Source: CAZZDA01 sp964652585
GTDB taxonomy: Bacteria > Patescibacteriota > Patescibacteriia > UBA1544
Reading direction: 5' to 3'
Assembly: GCA_964652585.1 (NCBI GenBank)
Contig: CAZZDA010000030.1
Coordinates: 1-12,272 of the forward strand
DNA: 12,272 nucleotides
Both the position numbers and the translations under genes were made by a program. The notes under the pieces were generated by a model that saw only the letters and a list, made by a program, of their open reading frames with translations, was not told where the DNA came from and did no database searches. Shown in pieces: positions 1-5,182 of this stretch (position 1 is the first letter of the stretch; every line of letters begins with the position of its first letter).

Positions 1-50
1 AGTCGTAACAAGGCATCCGTAGCGGAAGCTGTGGATGGATCACCTCCTTT
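1..50 (+). rRNA. rrs: 16S ribosomal RNA, 3' end (partial)
   Basis: The window opens inside the universally conserved 3' tail of 16S rRNA, with AGTCGTAACAAGG at the start and GGATCACCTCCTTT at the end. Helix 45 is visible as CCGTAGC and GCTGTGG closing a GGAA tetraloop, the usual dimethyladenosine site. The anti-Shine-Dalgarno core CCTCC is intact at 43-47. The 5' part of the gene lies outside the window. The mature 3' end is placed at about 50 by comparison with other bacterial 16S sequences and could differ by a few bases. No 23S or 5S gene follows. Confidence 0.96.
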
Positions 51-300
51 CTAGGAGTTAGGTGTTGGAGACGATTGTTATACCTCACGAGAAGCTTGGC
101 TTCTTATATATAACAACCGTACTCCACATAGAGTCGATCTACCAAGCATGCTCTTTCGCGTACATGTTGTTACGTAAAAGAGTGGTAGGGTCATTATTGC
201 ATTCGTGATGATGGCAAAAAAATGCATACTAATCTATGCAATATATTTTCTTCAGATTTGGCGCGTAGTGATTCTGTCACCTTTCAATTGTGAAAATACG
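51..300 (+). other. 16S rRNA 3' trailer, structured, no gene seen
   Basis: No coding region or tRNA is evident here. Several hairpins can be drawn. AGGAG at 53-57, with GTG at 62-64, can pair back onto CTCCT and CAC of the 16S tail (41-64). A second hairpin spans 75-116, with outer arms TTGTTATA and TATAACAA and an inner stem AGAAGC/GCTTCT. A third at 139-188 has outer arms CTACCA/TGGTAG and inner CTCTTT/AAAGAG. A small one at 223-240 has TGCATA/TATGCA. They look like pre-rRNA trailer folds, possibly processing signals. The matching 16S leader is outside the window, so the long-range processing stem cannot be checked. Confidence 0.6.
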
Positions 301-301
301 A

Positions 302-334
302 AACAAAACCACACTGGTATAGTGTGGTTTTGTT
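302..334 (+). terminator. Terminator hairpin after 16S rRNA
   Basis: A perfect 14-bp stem, AACAAAACCACACT with AGTGTGGTTTTGTT, closes the 5-nt loop GGTAT. The T-rich part lies in the 3' arm (GGTTTTGTT) rather than in a separate tail. It is the first strong hairpin after the 16S trailer, so it probably ends the 16S transcript. It could also act weakly on the opposite strand. Confidence 0.7.
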
Positions 335-336
335 GT

Positions 337-372
337 AAAAAATAGCCCCGGCGCAGCTAGACAACGCCGGGG
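337..372 (-). terminator. Intrinsic terminator for the minus-strand 99-aa gene
   Basis: Read on the minus strand, an 8-bp GC stem CCCCGGCG/CGCCGGGG (365-372 with 346-353) is followed by CTA and then six T residues (342-337). It lies about 30 bp beyond the stop codon of the gene at 401-700. It sits back to back with the 16S terminator hairpin, separating two convergent transcripts. Confidence 0.85.
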
Positions 373-400
373 GAAAGGATGAACGAAAGATGCTGAGGTG

Positions 401-700
401 CTACCGCCGAATAGTAACATCGGCGGTTTCGTTCACCTGGAATAAGAGATGGGGCGGGGCGATATCTGCCTCACTCTCATCTGCGGACAATACTTTTCCT
501 GCGGATGGGTCAAAAAAATAGTGAGTAGTGCCGGGTGTCACACGACGTCCGACACCCGAACACTCACTGCCATCCTTGCGGCGGTGGTAGCCGTACAGCT
601 CGTGCCCTTCAGAATTGTCCAACTCATCTCCGATGAGCGTTGGATCCTGAAACACAGGTGCGGAACAATCACACATTGTGCACACAGCGATGGTAATCAT
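401..700 (-). CDS. Hypothetical Cys-containing small protein (99 aa)
   Basis: I do not recognise the family. The start ATG at 700 is chosen because GGAGG lies 7 nt upstream, the only strong Shine-Dalgarno in this window; a longer reading from a TTG at 739 would start beyond that site. The protein begins MITIAVCTMCDCSAPV, giving a CxxCxC cluster at residues 7, 10 and 12, with a fourth cysteine near residue 47 (SECSG). Four cysteines could bind a metal, but no known zinc-ribbon spacing is obvious. No signal peptide or membrane segment is seen; the C-terminal half is acidic. The gene has its own promoter (TTGACA, 17 bp, TATCAT) and its own terminator, so it looks real and monocistronic. It diverges from the MscS-type channel gene. 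The coding sequence is rather more GC-rich than its AT-rich flanks. Confidence 0.75.
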   Translation of the reverse strand: MITIAVCTMCDCSAPVFQDPTLIGDELDNSEGHELYGYHRRKDGSECSGVGRRVTPGTTHYFFDPSAGKVLSADESEADIAPPHLLFQVNETADVTIRR

Positions 701-750
701 GGCACATCCTCCGCTTAAGTTAGTTGAAAAAATGTACAAAACTTATATGT

Positions 751-779
751 ATGATACTATATTTGCAAACATTTGTCAA
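751..779 (-). promoter_or_regulatory. Sigma70-type promoter of the 99-aa gene
   Basis: On the minus strand the -35 box TTGACA occupies 779-774 and the -10 box TATCAT occupies 756-751, separated by 17 bp. The predicted start is near 744, giving a leader of about 44 nt that contains the GGAGG site. The -35 overlaps the -35 of the divergent channel promoter on the other strand. Confidence 0.8.
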
Positions 780-801
780 CAAATTAAAAAACTGCTATAC
801 T
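773..801 (+). promoter_or_regulatory. Sigma70-type promoter of the MscS-type channel gene
   Basis: The -35 box TTGTCA (773-778) and -10 box TATACT (796-801) are 17 bp apart, with an extended -10 TGC just upstream of the -10. The predicted start is near 808, leaving a leader of about 25 nt without a clear Shine-Dalgarno. It shares its -35 bases with the minus-strand promoter. Confidence 0.85.
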
Positions 802-832
802 CTCTTACATAGCACATAACGCACAGTAATAT

Positions 833-1879
833 ATGTTCAATTCTCTTCATCCTTGGCTGCAAGCAATTATCGTTTGGTTCGGGTTTTTTTTACTATCACA
901 AATAGTTATTATTATTTTTGAAAAGATCTTCTGGCGCTGGGCGCGAAAAACAGAAACGGATTTTGATGATCAAATTATCCGCGCAATCAAAAAACCGCTC
1001 TACTTTATTGTGCTGGTGGTCGGTCTTCGTTTGGGAATGGAACGGCTCAATTGGCAAAACGGCTTAGTGCATCAAATAGAAAATGTCCTGAAAACATTTG
1101 TTATTCTTTTTATAACGCTTATTGCTATTCGCGTGGTGAATTTACTCTTCACGCAATGGCAGCAGACATGGTACAAGGAATTTGATCTTCATGTTGATAC
1201 CCAGCTCATTAAGATATTTCACCGTTTTTCCCGTATCCTTTTTTCAATAGTTGGTGTGTTGTTTATTTTGGATGTGTGGGGAATTGAGATAGGACCATTT
1301 TTGGCAAGTTTAGGAATTGCGGGCATTGCGGTTGCTTTTGCCTTACAAAAAACGCTTGCGGACGTGTTTGGCGGCGTGTCGCTTGTGGTGGATCGTTCCT
1401 TGCGTGTAGGAGATGTCGTATCAGTTGATAATGATACGACGAAAGGTAAGGTGGTGGATGTTGGTTTGCGTTCTACTAAGATAGAAACTTTTGATCACCA
1501 GATCGTTATTGTGCCAAATAGTTTAATGACCAATTCTGCTATTCTCAACTACGGTCAGCCGGATCCAACTATTCGTATTGTCGTTCCATTCGGCGTTGCT
1601 TATGGTACGGATGTTGAAAAAGTGCGCGGCAAAGTATTGGAGGAGTTAAAAACACTGCATGGCTTTTTGGAAAAACCGGGACCACTCGTGCGATTTTTGG
1701 AAATGGGAGAATCTTCACTCAACTTCAAAGCGTATTTTTATATTGGTGACTATACCCAGCGCTTGAACGCGGTGAATGAAGCGACGACAAAAATCTACAA
1801 CCTCCTCCAACGTGAGGGTATAGAAATTCCCTTCCCGCAGATGGATGTGCACGTAAATCACGAAACGCATAACACGTAG
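833..1879 (+). CDS. MscS-family mechanosensitive ion channel (348 aa)
   Basis: This is a small-conductance mechanosensitive channel, expected to open under membrane tension and release solutes during osmotic downshock. Hydrophobic helices lie at about residues 11-30, 55-75, 85-107 and 132-150. They are followed by the Gly/Ala-rich pore helix 155-181 (ASLGIAGIAVAFALQ, then FGGV), which is the family signature. The cytoplasmic beta domain follows at about 185-240 (VVDRSLRVGDVV, IVIVPNS), then an alpha/beta C-terminal domain. At 348 aa with about five membrane helices it is longer than E. coli MscS (286 aa) and resembles the YnaI-like group with extra N-terminal helices. The ATG at 833 fits the promoter just upstream; no Shine-Dalgarno is visible. 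The gene is transcribed alone and ends at a shared bidirectional terminator. Confidence 0.95.
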   Translation: MFNSLHPWLQAIIVWFGFFLLSQIVIIIFEKIFWRWARKTETDFDDQIIRAIKKPLYFIVLVVGLRLGMERLNWQNGLVHQIENVLKTFVILFITLIAIRVVNLLFTQWQQTWYKEFDLHVDTQLIKIFHRFSRILFSIVGVLFILDVWGIEIGPFLASLGIAGIAVAFALQKTLADVFGGVSLVVDRSLRVGDVVSVDNDTTKGKVVDVGLRSTKIETFDHQIVIVPNSLMTNSAILNYGQPDPTIRIVVPFGVAYGTDVEKVRGKVLEELKTLHGFLEKPGPLVRFLEMGESSLNFKAYFYIGDYTQRLNAVNEATTKIYNLLQREGIEIPFPQMDVHVNHETHNT

Positions 1880-1900
1880 CACATAATAAAAAAAAACTTA

Positions 1901-1928
1901 AAAATCCTCGGCTGTTGCCGAGGATTTT
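1901..1928. terminator. Bidirectional terminator between convergent genes
   Basis: A perfect 12-bp stem AAAATCCTCGGC/GCCGAGGATTTT closes the tetraloop TGTT. On the plus strand it ends in TTTT followed by a pyrimidine-rich tail. On the minus strand it is followed by a long T-rich run (complement of 1889-1900). It lies 22 bp after the channel gene stop and 7 bp beyond the stop of the VTT gene, so it serves both. Confidence 0.9.
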
Positions 1929-1934
1929 CTTTCC

Positions 1935-2612
1935 TTATCTTTTCCAAAAGCGGTGTTTGGTATGTGTACTGTAATAATGCAATGCCATTATTATTGCATA
2001 AAGGACTATGGTGGCAAGAAGGATAGTAGTGAGTTGATCAAAATGTGCAATTGCCTGTTCACCAAAATAAGTAAGTGCGATAACCGTTGGTGTAATACCG
2101 GCAACGGTTGCTATAAGAAAAAAAGAAAAGCGCAGATGTAATGCTCCTGCGGCATACGAGAGCAGATCAAGCGAGGTCAAAGGATTGAGTCGTAACAGGA
2201 ATACGCCCCAACTGCCTTTATGGCGCAGATATTCGGCAAAACGTGATGGTTTTTTACGCGAAACTTTTTTTCGCAAGAACATACCTTCAAAGTAGGCGAT
2301 AGTAGATCCTAGTGCGTTACCTATTAAAATGTAAGCAGCGCCCAAAAGCGGGTGAAAAAGAATGCCGCCCAAGGGATAAAGCAATGGTCCGGGGATAATG
2401 CCAATAACTACTTCAATAACAACAATAAATATAAAGACAAGGCTTACAAGCGCGAAGTACTCTGTTTGGAGTTGGGCGCCGAGTGCGGAGGTGTTGTTGT
2501 GCAAAAGCTGATACGTAATGCCGTTCGTGGCATAATCAAAAACAACCCAAGCGATCAGCAGGAGAAAAATGACATTGTTTATCTTGAGGAGTAAGAGTGA
2601 GCGTTCTTTCAT
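1935..2612 (-). CDS. TVP38/TMEM64-type VTT-domain membrane protein (225 aa)
   Basis: An integral membrane protein of the VTT (formerly SNARE-associated/DedA-like) superfamily. Members have re-entrant loops and have been linked to lipid scrambling or transport; the substrate here is unknown. Hydrophobic segments lie at about residues 12-27, 54-72, 75-107, 134-155, 162-184 and 195-212. The family core is visible: an acidic residue then IGIIPGPLLYPLGG (67-83), GNALGSTIAYFEG (98-110), and GVFLLRLNPLTSLDLLSYAAG (136-156), with the Arg-x-Asn-Pro and Tyr-Ala-Ala-Gly elements. The start at 2612 is chosen because an extended -10 promoter lies just upstream and any longer reading would run through two tRNA genes. 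No Shine-Dalgarno is seen. The C-terminus is basic. The gene is monocistronic and divergent from the tRNA-Ile/Phe unit. Confidence 0.9.
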   Translation of the reverse strand: MKERSLLLLKINNVIFLLLIAWVVFDYATNGITYQLLHNNTSALGAQLQTEYFALVSLVFIFIVVIEVVIGIIPGPLLYPLGGILFHPLLGAAYILIGNALGSTIAYFEGMFLRKKVSRKKPSRFAEYLRHKGSWGVFLLRLNPLTSLDLLSYAAGALHLRFSFFLIATVAGITPTVIALTYFGEQAIAHFDQLTTILLATIVLYAIIMALHYYSTHTKHRFWKR

Positions 2613-2634
2613 GGTATATGGCGGTGATGTGCAT

Positions 2635-2643
2635 AGTATAGCA
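2635..2643 (-). promoter_or_regulatory. Extended -10 promoter of the VTT gene
   Basis: On the minus strand TGCTATACT (2643-2635) is a full extended -10 element. No good -35 lies 17 bp upstream (AAGAAA), which extended -10 promoters tolerate. The predicted start near 2628 gives a leader of only about 16 nt. Confidence 0.65.
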
Positions 2644-2664
2644 TTTTCTCGCTCTTTTTTCTTG

Positions 2665-2693
2665 TTGACCTTCGGTATACTTCTTGCTATAGT
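2665..2693 (+). promoter_or_regulatory. Promoter of the tRNA-Ile/tRNA-Phe unit
   Basis: TTGACC (2665-2670) and TATAGT (2688-2693) are 17 bp apart, with an extended -10 TGC before the -10. The predicted start near 2700 lies 6 nt before the tRNA-Ile 5' end. Confidence 0.85.
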
Positions 2694-2705
2694 GTGGACG
2701 TTCGA

Positions 2706-2782
<77 letters not shown>

Positions 2783-2783
2783 C

Positions 2784-2858
2784 GCCGAGGTAGCTCAGTG
2801 GTAGAGCGAAGGACTGAAAATCCTTGCGTCGGCAGTTCAATCCTGCCCCTCGGCACCA
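2784..2858 (+). tRNA. tRNA-Phe (GAA anticodon)
   Basis: Acceptor GCCGAGG/CCTCGGC pairs perfectly. The anticodon stem AAGGA/TCCTT closes the loop CTGAAAA with anticodon GAA. The T-loop is TTCAATC, the discriminator is A, and CCA is encoded at 2856-2858. It is co-transcribed with tRNA-Ile and ended by the terminator at 2871-2909. Confidence 0.97.
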
Positions 2859-2870
2859 CGCAAAATTTTT

Positions 2871-2909
2871 ACAAAACAGCACCATATGCATAGGTGTTGT
2901 TTTGTTTTT
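2871..2909 (+). terminator. Intrinsic terminator of the tRNA-Ile/tRNA-Phe unit
   Basis: A 13-bp stem with one G-U pair, ACAAAACAGCACC against GGTGTTGTTTTGT, is followed by TTTTT (2905-2909). It begins 12 nt after the CCA of tRNA-Phe. Confidence 0.88.
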
Positions 2910-2978
2910 AAACTTGTGGTAATGTTGTGAATGCGTCAGGGATTGAGATTAGTTTAAAAAGCTTTTTACATCCAATGA

Positions 2979-3077
2979 TCACCTTTTCTGTCGGGGATTG
3001 GCGCAGTTGGCTAGCGCGCCTGGTTTGGGACCAGGAGGCCGCGAGTTCGAGTCTCGCATCCCCGACAGAAAAGGTGA
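2979..3077. repeat. 20-bp perfect inverted repeat enclosing tRNA-Pro
   Basis: Bases 2979-2998 are the exact reverse complement of 3058-3077. The inner 7 bp are the tRNA acceptor stem. The outer 13 bp (TCACCTTTTCTGT against ACAGAAAAGGTGA) extend it without a mismatch into the leader and trailer, and include pairing of base -1 with the discriminator. The primary transcript should therefore carry a 20-bp acceptor-side helix. Confidence 0.9.
2992..3065 (+). tRNA. tRNA-Pro (UGG anticodon), CCA not encoded
   Basis: The complete cloverleaf is acceptor CGGGGAT/ATCCCCG with the C1-G72 pair typical of bacterial tRNA-Pro, D-stem GCGC/GCGC, anticodon stem CCTGG/CCAGG around TTTGGGA (anticodon TGG), and T-stem GCGAG/CTCGC. 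The discriminator is A at 3065, followed by CAG, so CCA must be added after transcription; the other tRNAs here encode it. No convincing promoter is visible; TTGAGA at 2944 with TTACAT at 2966 is a weak candidate. Its flanks form a long inverted repeat. Confidence 0.93.
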
Positions 3078-3103
3078 ATGTATACTGTCCTGTATGAACA
3101 GTT

Positions 3104-3133
3104 TCCGCCAAAGGCGGACCCGCCTCTGGCGGG
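3104..3133. repeat. Double GC-rich palindrome (two tandem hairpins)
   Basis: Two adjoining perfect hairpins of the same design: TCCGCC-AAA-GGCGGA at 3104-3118 and CCCGCC-TCT-GGCGGG at 3119-3133. Each has a 6-bp stem and a 3-nt loop. The shared CCGCC/GGCGG core suggests a dispersed intergenic repeat; I recall similar sequences from Parcubacteria genomes but cannot verify that here. The second hairpin ends exactly where identity with tRNA-Pro resumes. Confidence 0.8.
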
Positions 3134-3193
3134 GGCTAGCGCGCCTGGTTTGGGACCAGGAGGCCCCGGGTTCGAGTCCCGGCACCCCGACCA
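3134..3193 (+). pseudogene. Truncated tRNA-Pro (UGG), lacks the D-arm
   Basis: From 3134 to 3165 the sequence is identical over 32 nt to the intact tRNA-Pro (3009-3040): end of the D-loop, 3' D-strand, anticodon arm with TGG and the variable loop. It then continues with its own T-arm (CCGGG TTCGAGT CCCGG), acceptor 3' strand CACCCCG, discriminator A and encoded CCA (3191-3193). The normal acceptor 5' strand and 5' half of the D-arm are missing, replaced by the double palindrome. Bases CGGGG at 3130-3134 could pair with CCCCG at 3185-3189 to give a 5-bp acceptor, but no D-stem partner exists. Most likely a broken tRNA gene; a D-armless tRNA is possible but unexpected in bacteria. Confidence 0.8.
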
Positions 3194-3209
3194 ACGCAAT
3201 ATTTCTAAA

Positions 3210-3239
3210 AAAAATCCTCAAATATACTTGAGGATTTTT
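3210..3239 (+). terminator. Intrinsic terminator after the tRNA-Pro region
   Basis: A 12-bp perfect stem AAAAATCCTCAA/TTGAGGATTTTT with a 6-nt loop ends in five T residues. It starts 17 nt after the CCA of the truncated tRNA-Pro and separates it from the nuclease promoter. Confidence 0.88.
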
Positions 3240-3252
3240 GAGTTGGAAGTTT

Positions 3253-3281
3253 TTGACCAATCGTTTATAATTTTCTATACT
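3253..3281 (+). promoter_or_regulatory. Promoter of the nuclease gene pair
   Basis: TTGACC (3253-3258) and TATACT (3276-3281) are 17 bp apart. The predicted start near 3288 gives a 20-nt leader with only a purine-rich AAGAAG stretch and no clear Shine-Dalgarno. Confidence 0.87.
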
Positions 3282-3307
3282 GTACTTTGTAAGAAGAAAT
3301 ATATAGT

Positions 3308-3940
3308 ATGATACGTCGCAAAGAAATTATACAAGCACTTACCTATGTAACTAAACGGTACATACGGAAATTGCTGCTAAAAATACTGCGTAAACAAGCG
3401 AGCATTGCGTTTGTTGCTGCTTTTCTCATACTATTGCTTTTGATATTCACACTTGATGCTGTCACGAAATCTTCTGTAGGTACAGCGTCGCAACGTCATC
3501 AAGAGGTTGAATCGGTGTCAGTCTCAGCTACGCAGCACGATTTTCTTTCAGACAAAATAAGAGAAGATGTAATTGTTGAGCGCGTGATTGACGGTGATAC
3601 CTTTGATCTTGTAGACGGAAGACGTGTACGGCTTATCGGAGTTGATGCACCGGAAAGGGGCGATCGATATTTTGCGGAAGCAACAGAGGCTCTTGAAGCA
3701 TTGCTGAAAGAAAAGACGATACAAATTGAAAAAGATGAGAGTGATACAGATAAGTATACGCGACTCCTCCGCTATGTCTATATTGACGGAGTATTCATTA
3801 ATAAAAAGCTTGTTGGTGAAGGGTGGGCACGCGCAAGAGCGTATTATCCGGATACGCGCTATCACAAGACATTGGAAGAAGCAGAACAGCGTGCGCAAGA
3901 GTTACGAATTGGCATGTGGCGGCAAGTATTACAAAACTAA
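3308..3940 (+). CDS. Membrane-anchored thermonuclease (SNase domain, 210 aa)
   Basis: A staphylococcal-nuclease-type, calcium-dependent phosphodiesterase expected to cut DNA and RNA outside the cytoplasm. A basic N-terminus (residues 1-30, rich in Lys/Arg) precedes one hydrophobic segment at about 32-50 with no obvious cleavage site. It therefore reads as a signal anchor with the enzyme facing outward. After a linker, the SNase fold covers about 86-207. Key residues match the family: D97 in VIDGDTF, R108 and D113 in VRLIGVDAPE, E116, and R152 in DKYTRLLRY, corresponding to D21, R35, D40, E43 and R87 of the staphylococcal enzyme. The catalytic set is complete. The gene has its own promoter and is followed after 14 nt by a PD-(D/E)XK nuclease gene, probably in one operon. 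Confidence 0.93.
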   Translation: MIRRKEIIQALTYVTKRYIRKLLLKILRKQASIAFVAAFLILLLLIFTLDAVTKSSVGTASQRHQEVESVSVSATQHDFLSDKIREDVIVERVIDGDTFDLVDGRRVRLIGVDAPERGDRYFAEATEALEALLKEKTIQIEKDESDTDKYTRLLRYVYIDGVFINKKLVGEGWARARAYYPDTRYHKTLEEAEQRAQELRIGMWRQVLQN

Positions 3941-3954
3941 ATTTTCATGTCTCT

Positions 3955-4719
3955 ATGAGCCAATACTATAATCCAAAACGAACGCGCAACCTTTTCAATC
4001 CGCAAGAAACAAAACCTTTCAAATTGAGTAGATCTAAAATAGATCTCTTTTTATCGTGCCCTAAATGTTTTTATCTTGATCGGCGCTTGGGCGTGGGAAG
4101 GCCTCCGGGTTATCCGTTTGCGCTCAACTCAGCAGTAGACGCTTTACTCAAAAAAGAATTTGACATTCATCGGGTAGGCAAGACCGCTCACCCGCTCATG
4201 AAAGCGTATGATATTGATGCGGTGCCGTTTCAACATAAAAAGATGAATGAGTGGCGTGAAAATTTTACCGGTGTACAGTACTTGCATAAGCCAATAAATT
4301 TTCTCGTCTTTGGTGCGGTTGACGATGTCTGGGTGAATCCGCAAGGCGAGCTTCTGGTAGTTGACTATAAAGCAACCAGCAAAGACGGGCAGGTGACGCT
4401 GGACGCCGAGTGGCAGATCGGCTACAAGCGGCAGATGGAGGTGTATCAATGGCTGTTGCGCCATCAACCGGATAATTTTACGGTGTCAGATACGGGTTAC
4501 TTTGTGTACTGCAATGGCAAAACCGATGAAGAAGCGTTTGATGGAAAGCTTGAGTTTGATATAACCGTCATTCCGTATACGGGAGATGATAACTGGATAG
4601 AAGAGGTGTTGCCGCGCGCGCATGCGTGTCTTATTGCTGATACACTTCCACAAGCACATAGTGATTGTGATTACTGTCAATATCGGGAAGCGGTACGTGA
4701 CGTGGTAGAAGGAGTGTAG
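3955..4719 (+). CDS. Cas4/RecB-like PD-(D/E)XK nuclease (254 aa)
   Basis: A nuclease of the PD-(D/E)XK superfamily, RecB/Cas4 type (PDDEXK_1-like). The active-site elements appear in order: acidic D123/D124 in FGAVDDVW, then D137-Y-K139 in LLVVDYKATS, then the Q160-x3-Y164 motif in RQMEVYQWLL. Cysteines 35 and 38 (SCPKCFY) and 238 and 241 (DCDYCQY) flank the core in the places where Cas4 and AddB proteins bind a 4Fe-4S cluster, though Cas4 usually has one plus three rather than two plus two. No signal peptide or membrane segment is seen, so it should be cytosolic. The ATG at 3955 is chosen because the homologous region begins soon after and it lies 14 nt past the upstream stop; no Shine-Dalgarno is visible. 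No CRISPR array or other cas gene is nearby, so a DNA repair or DNA-processing role is more likely than CRISPR adaptation. Confidence 0.85.
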   Translation: MSQYYNPKRTRNLFNPQETKPFKLSRSKIDLFLSCPKCFYLDRRLGVGRPPGYPFALNSAVDALLKKEFDIHRVGKTAHPLMKAYDIDAVPFQHKKMNEWRENFTGVQYLHKPINFLVFGAVDDVWVNPQGELLVVDYKATSKDGQVTLDAEWQIGYKRQMEVYQWLLRHQPDNFTVSDTGYFVYCNGKTDEEAFDGKLEFDITVIPYTGDDNWIEEVLPRAHACLIADTLPQAHSDCDYCQYREAVRDVVEGV

Positions 4720-4724
4720 TATCT

Positions 4725-4753
4725 TTGCGAACAAGTCATTCTTTGTGTATACT
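4725..4753 (+). promoter_or_regulatory. Promoter of the STAS-DUF1059-kinase-regulator run
   Basis: TTGCGA (4725-4730) and TATACT (4748-4753) are 17 bp apart. The predicted start is near 4760, only about 7 nt before the ATG at 4767, so the first message is almost leaderless. Confidence 0.8.
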
Positions 4754-4766
4754 GTAACTAGTATCT

Positions 4767-5138
4767 ATGACCTCAAACAGCATAAAAAGCCCAAAAGGCA
4801 ATGGATTTAATTGTGAAGGAAGTATTATTCACTACATGATCAATGTACCTGTAGACGAGCAGGAAGCACTTTGGCTGCACAATGCTGGAACGCAGTGCAT
4901 TGATAAAAAGAAGATATCTCTTATATTGATCGATATTCAAAAATCAACACAGTTCTCCGCGGCGGCGCGAAAAATATGGGTGAAATTTCTAAAAAATCCT
5001 CGTATTAAAAAGGCGGCAATATTCGGTGGGAATGTGTTTGTAAGGACGTTGGCATCATTTGTGATCGCTGCGGCAGGCAAAAAGAGTATTAAATTCTTCT
5101 CGACAAGAAAAGAAGCACTTACCTGGCTTGATCAATAA
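4767..5138 (+). CDS. SpoIIAA/STAS-like domain protein (123 aa)
   Basis: A small soluble protein with a SpoIIAA-like (STAS/SEC14-type) fold. Residues about 50-122 give the usual pattern: strand ISLILIDIQKS, a helix SAAARKIWVKFLKN, strand KKAAIFGG, a helix FVRTLASFVIAAAG, then KSIKFFSTRKEALTWL, whose phenylalanine, KEAL and Trp-Leu ending is characteristic. The N-terminal 45 residues contain two cysteines (16 and 44) and a short strand-like stretch. STAS-type domains usually act as phospho-switches or binding modules in signalling. The position just upstream of a kinase-regulator pair suggests a role in the same pathway, but that is inference. The serine or threonine that would be phosphorylated in an anti-sigma antagonist is not clearly placed. 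Confidence 0.75.
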   Translation: MTSNSIKSPKGNGFNCEGSIIHYMINVPVDEQEALWLHNAGTQCIDKKKISLILIDIQKSTQFSAAARKIWVKFLKNPRIKKAAIFGGNVFVRTLASFVIAAAGKKSIKFFSTRKEALTWLDQ

Positions 5139-5182
5139 CATACAAAGGTCGAATATTGTTTATCATATAAAAGTATATACAT

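Noticed and set aside
449..718. An 89-aa plus-strand open frame opposite the 99-aa gene
   Set aside because: It has no family resemblance or Shine-Dalgarno, whereas the minus-strand gene has a promoter, Shine-Dalgarno and terminator.
401..739. Start of the 99-aa protein at a TTG at 739
   Set aside because: The GGAGG site sits 7 nt before the ATG at 700, inside the would-be extension.
2955..2968. 14-bp palindrome TAAAAAGCTTTTTA upstream of tRNA-Pro
   Set aside because: AT-rich palindromes of this size arise easily in such sequence; there is no T-run or paired gene to make it a terminator or operator.
3009..3193. tRNA-Pro plus a 3' fragment as an attL/attR pair of an integrated element
   Set aside because: Only about 90 bp lies between the intact gene and the fragment, with no integrase, and the fragment's T-arm and acceptor differ from the intact gene; the identity covers the D/anticodon region only.
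2979..3260. Overlapping open frames on both strands with peptides such as DSNPGPPGPKPGALA
   Set aside because: They are translations of the tRNA-Pro copies and their complement, a well-known source of false proteins.
3955..4719. Cas4 as a sign of a CRISPR system
   Set aside because: No repeat-spacer array or other cas gene is present, and the cysteine layout (two plus two) is not the usual Cas4 one.
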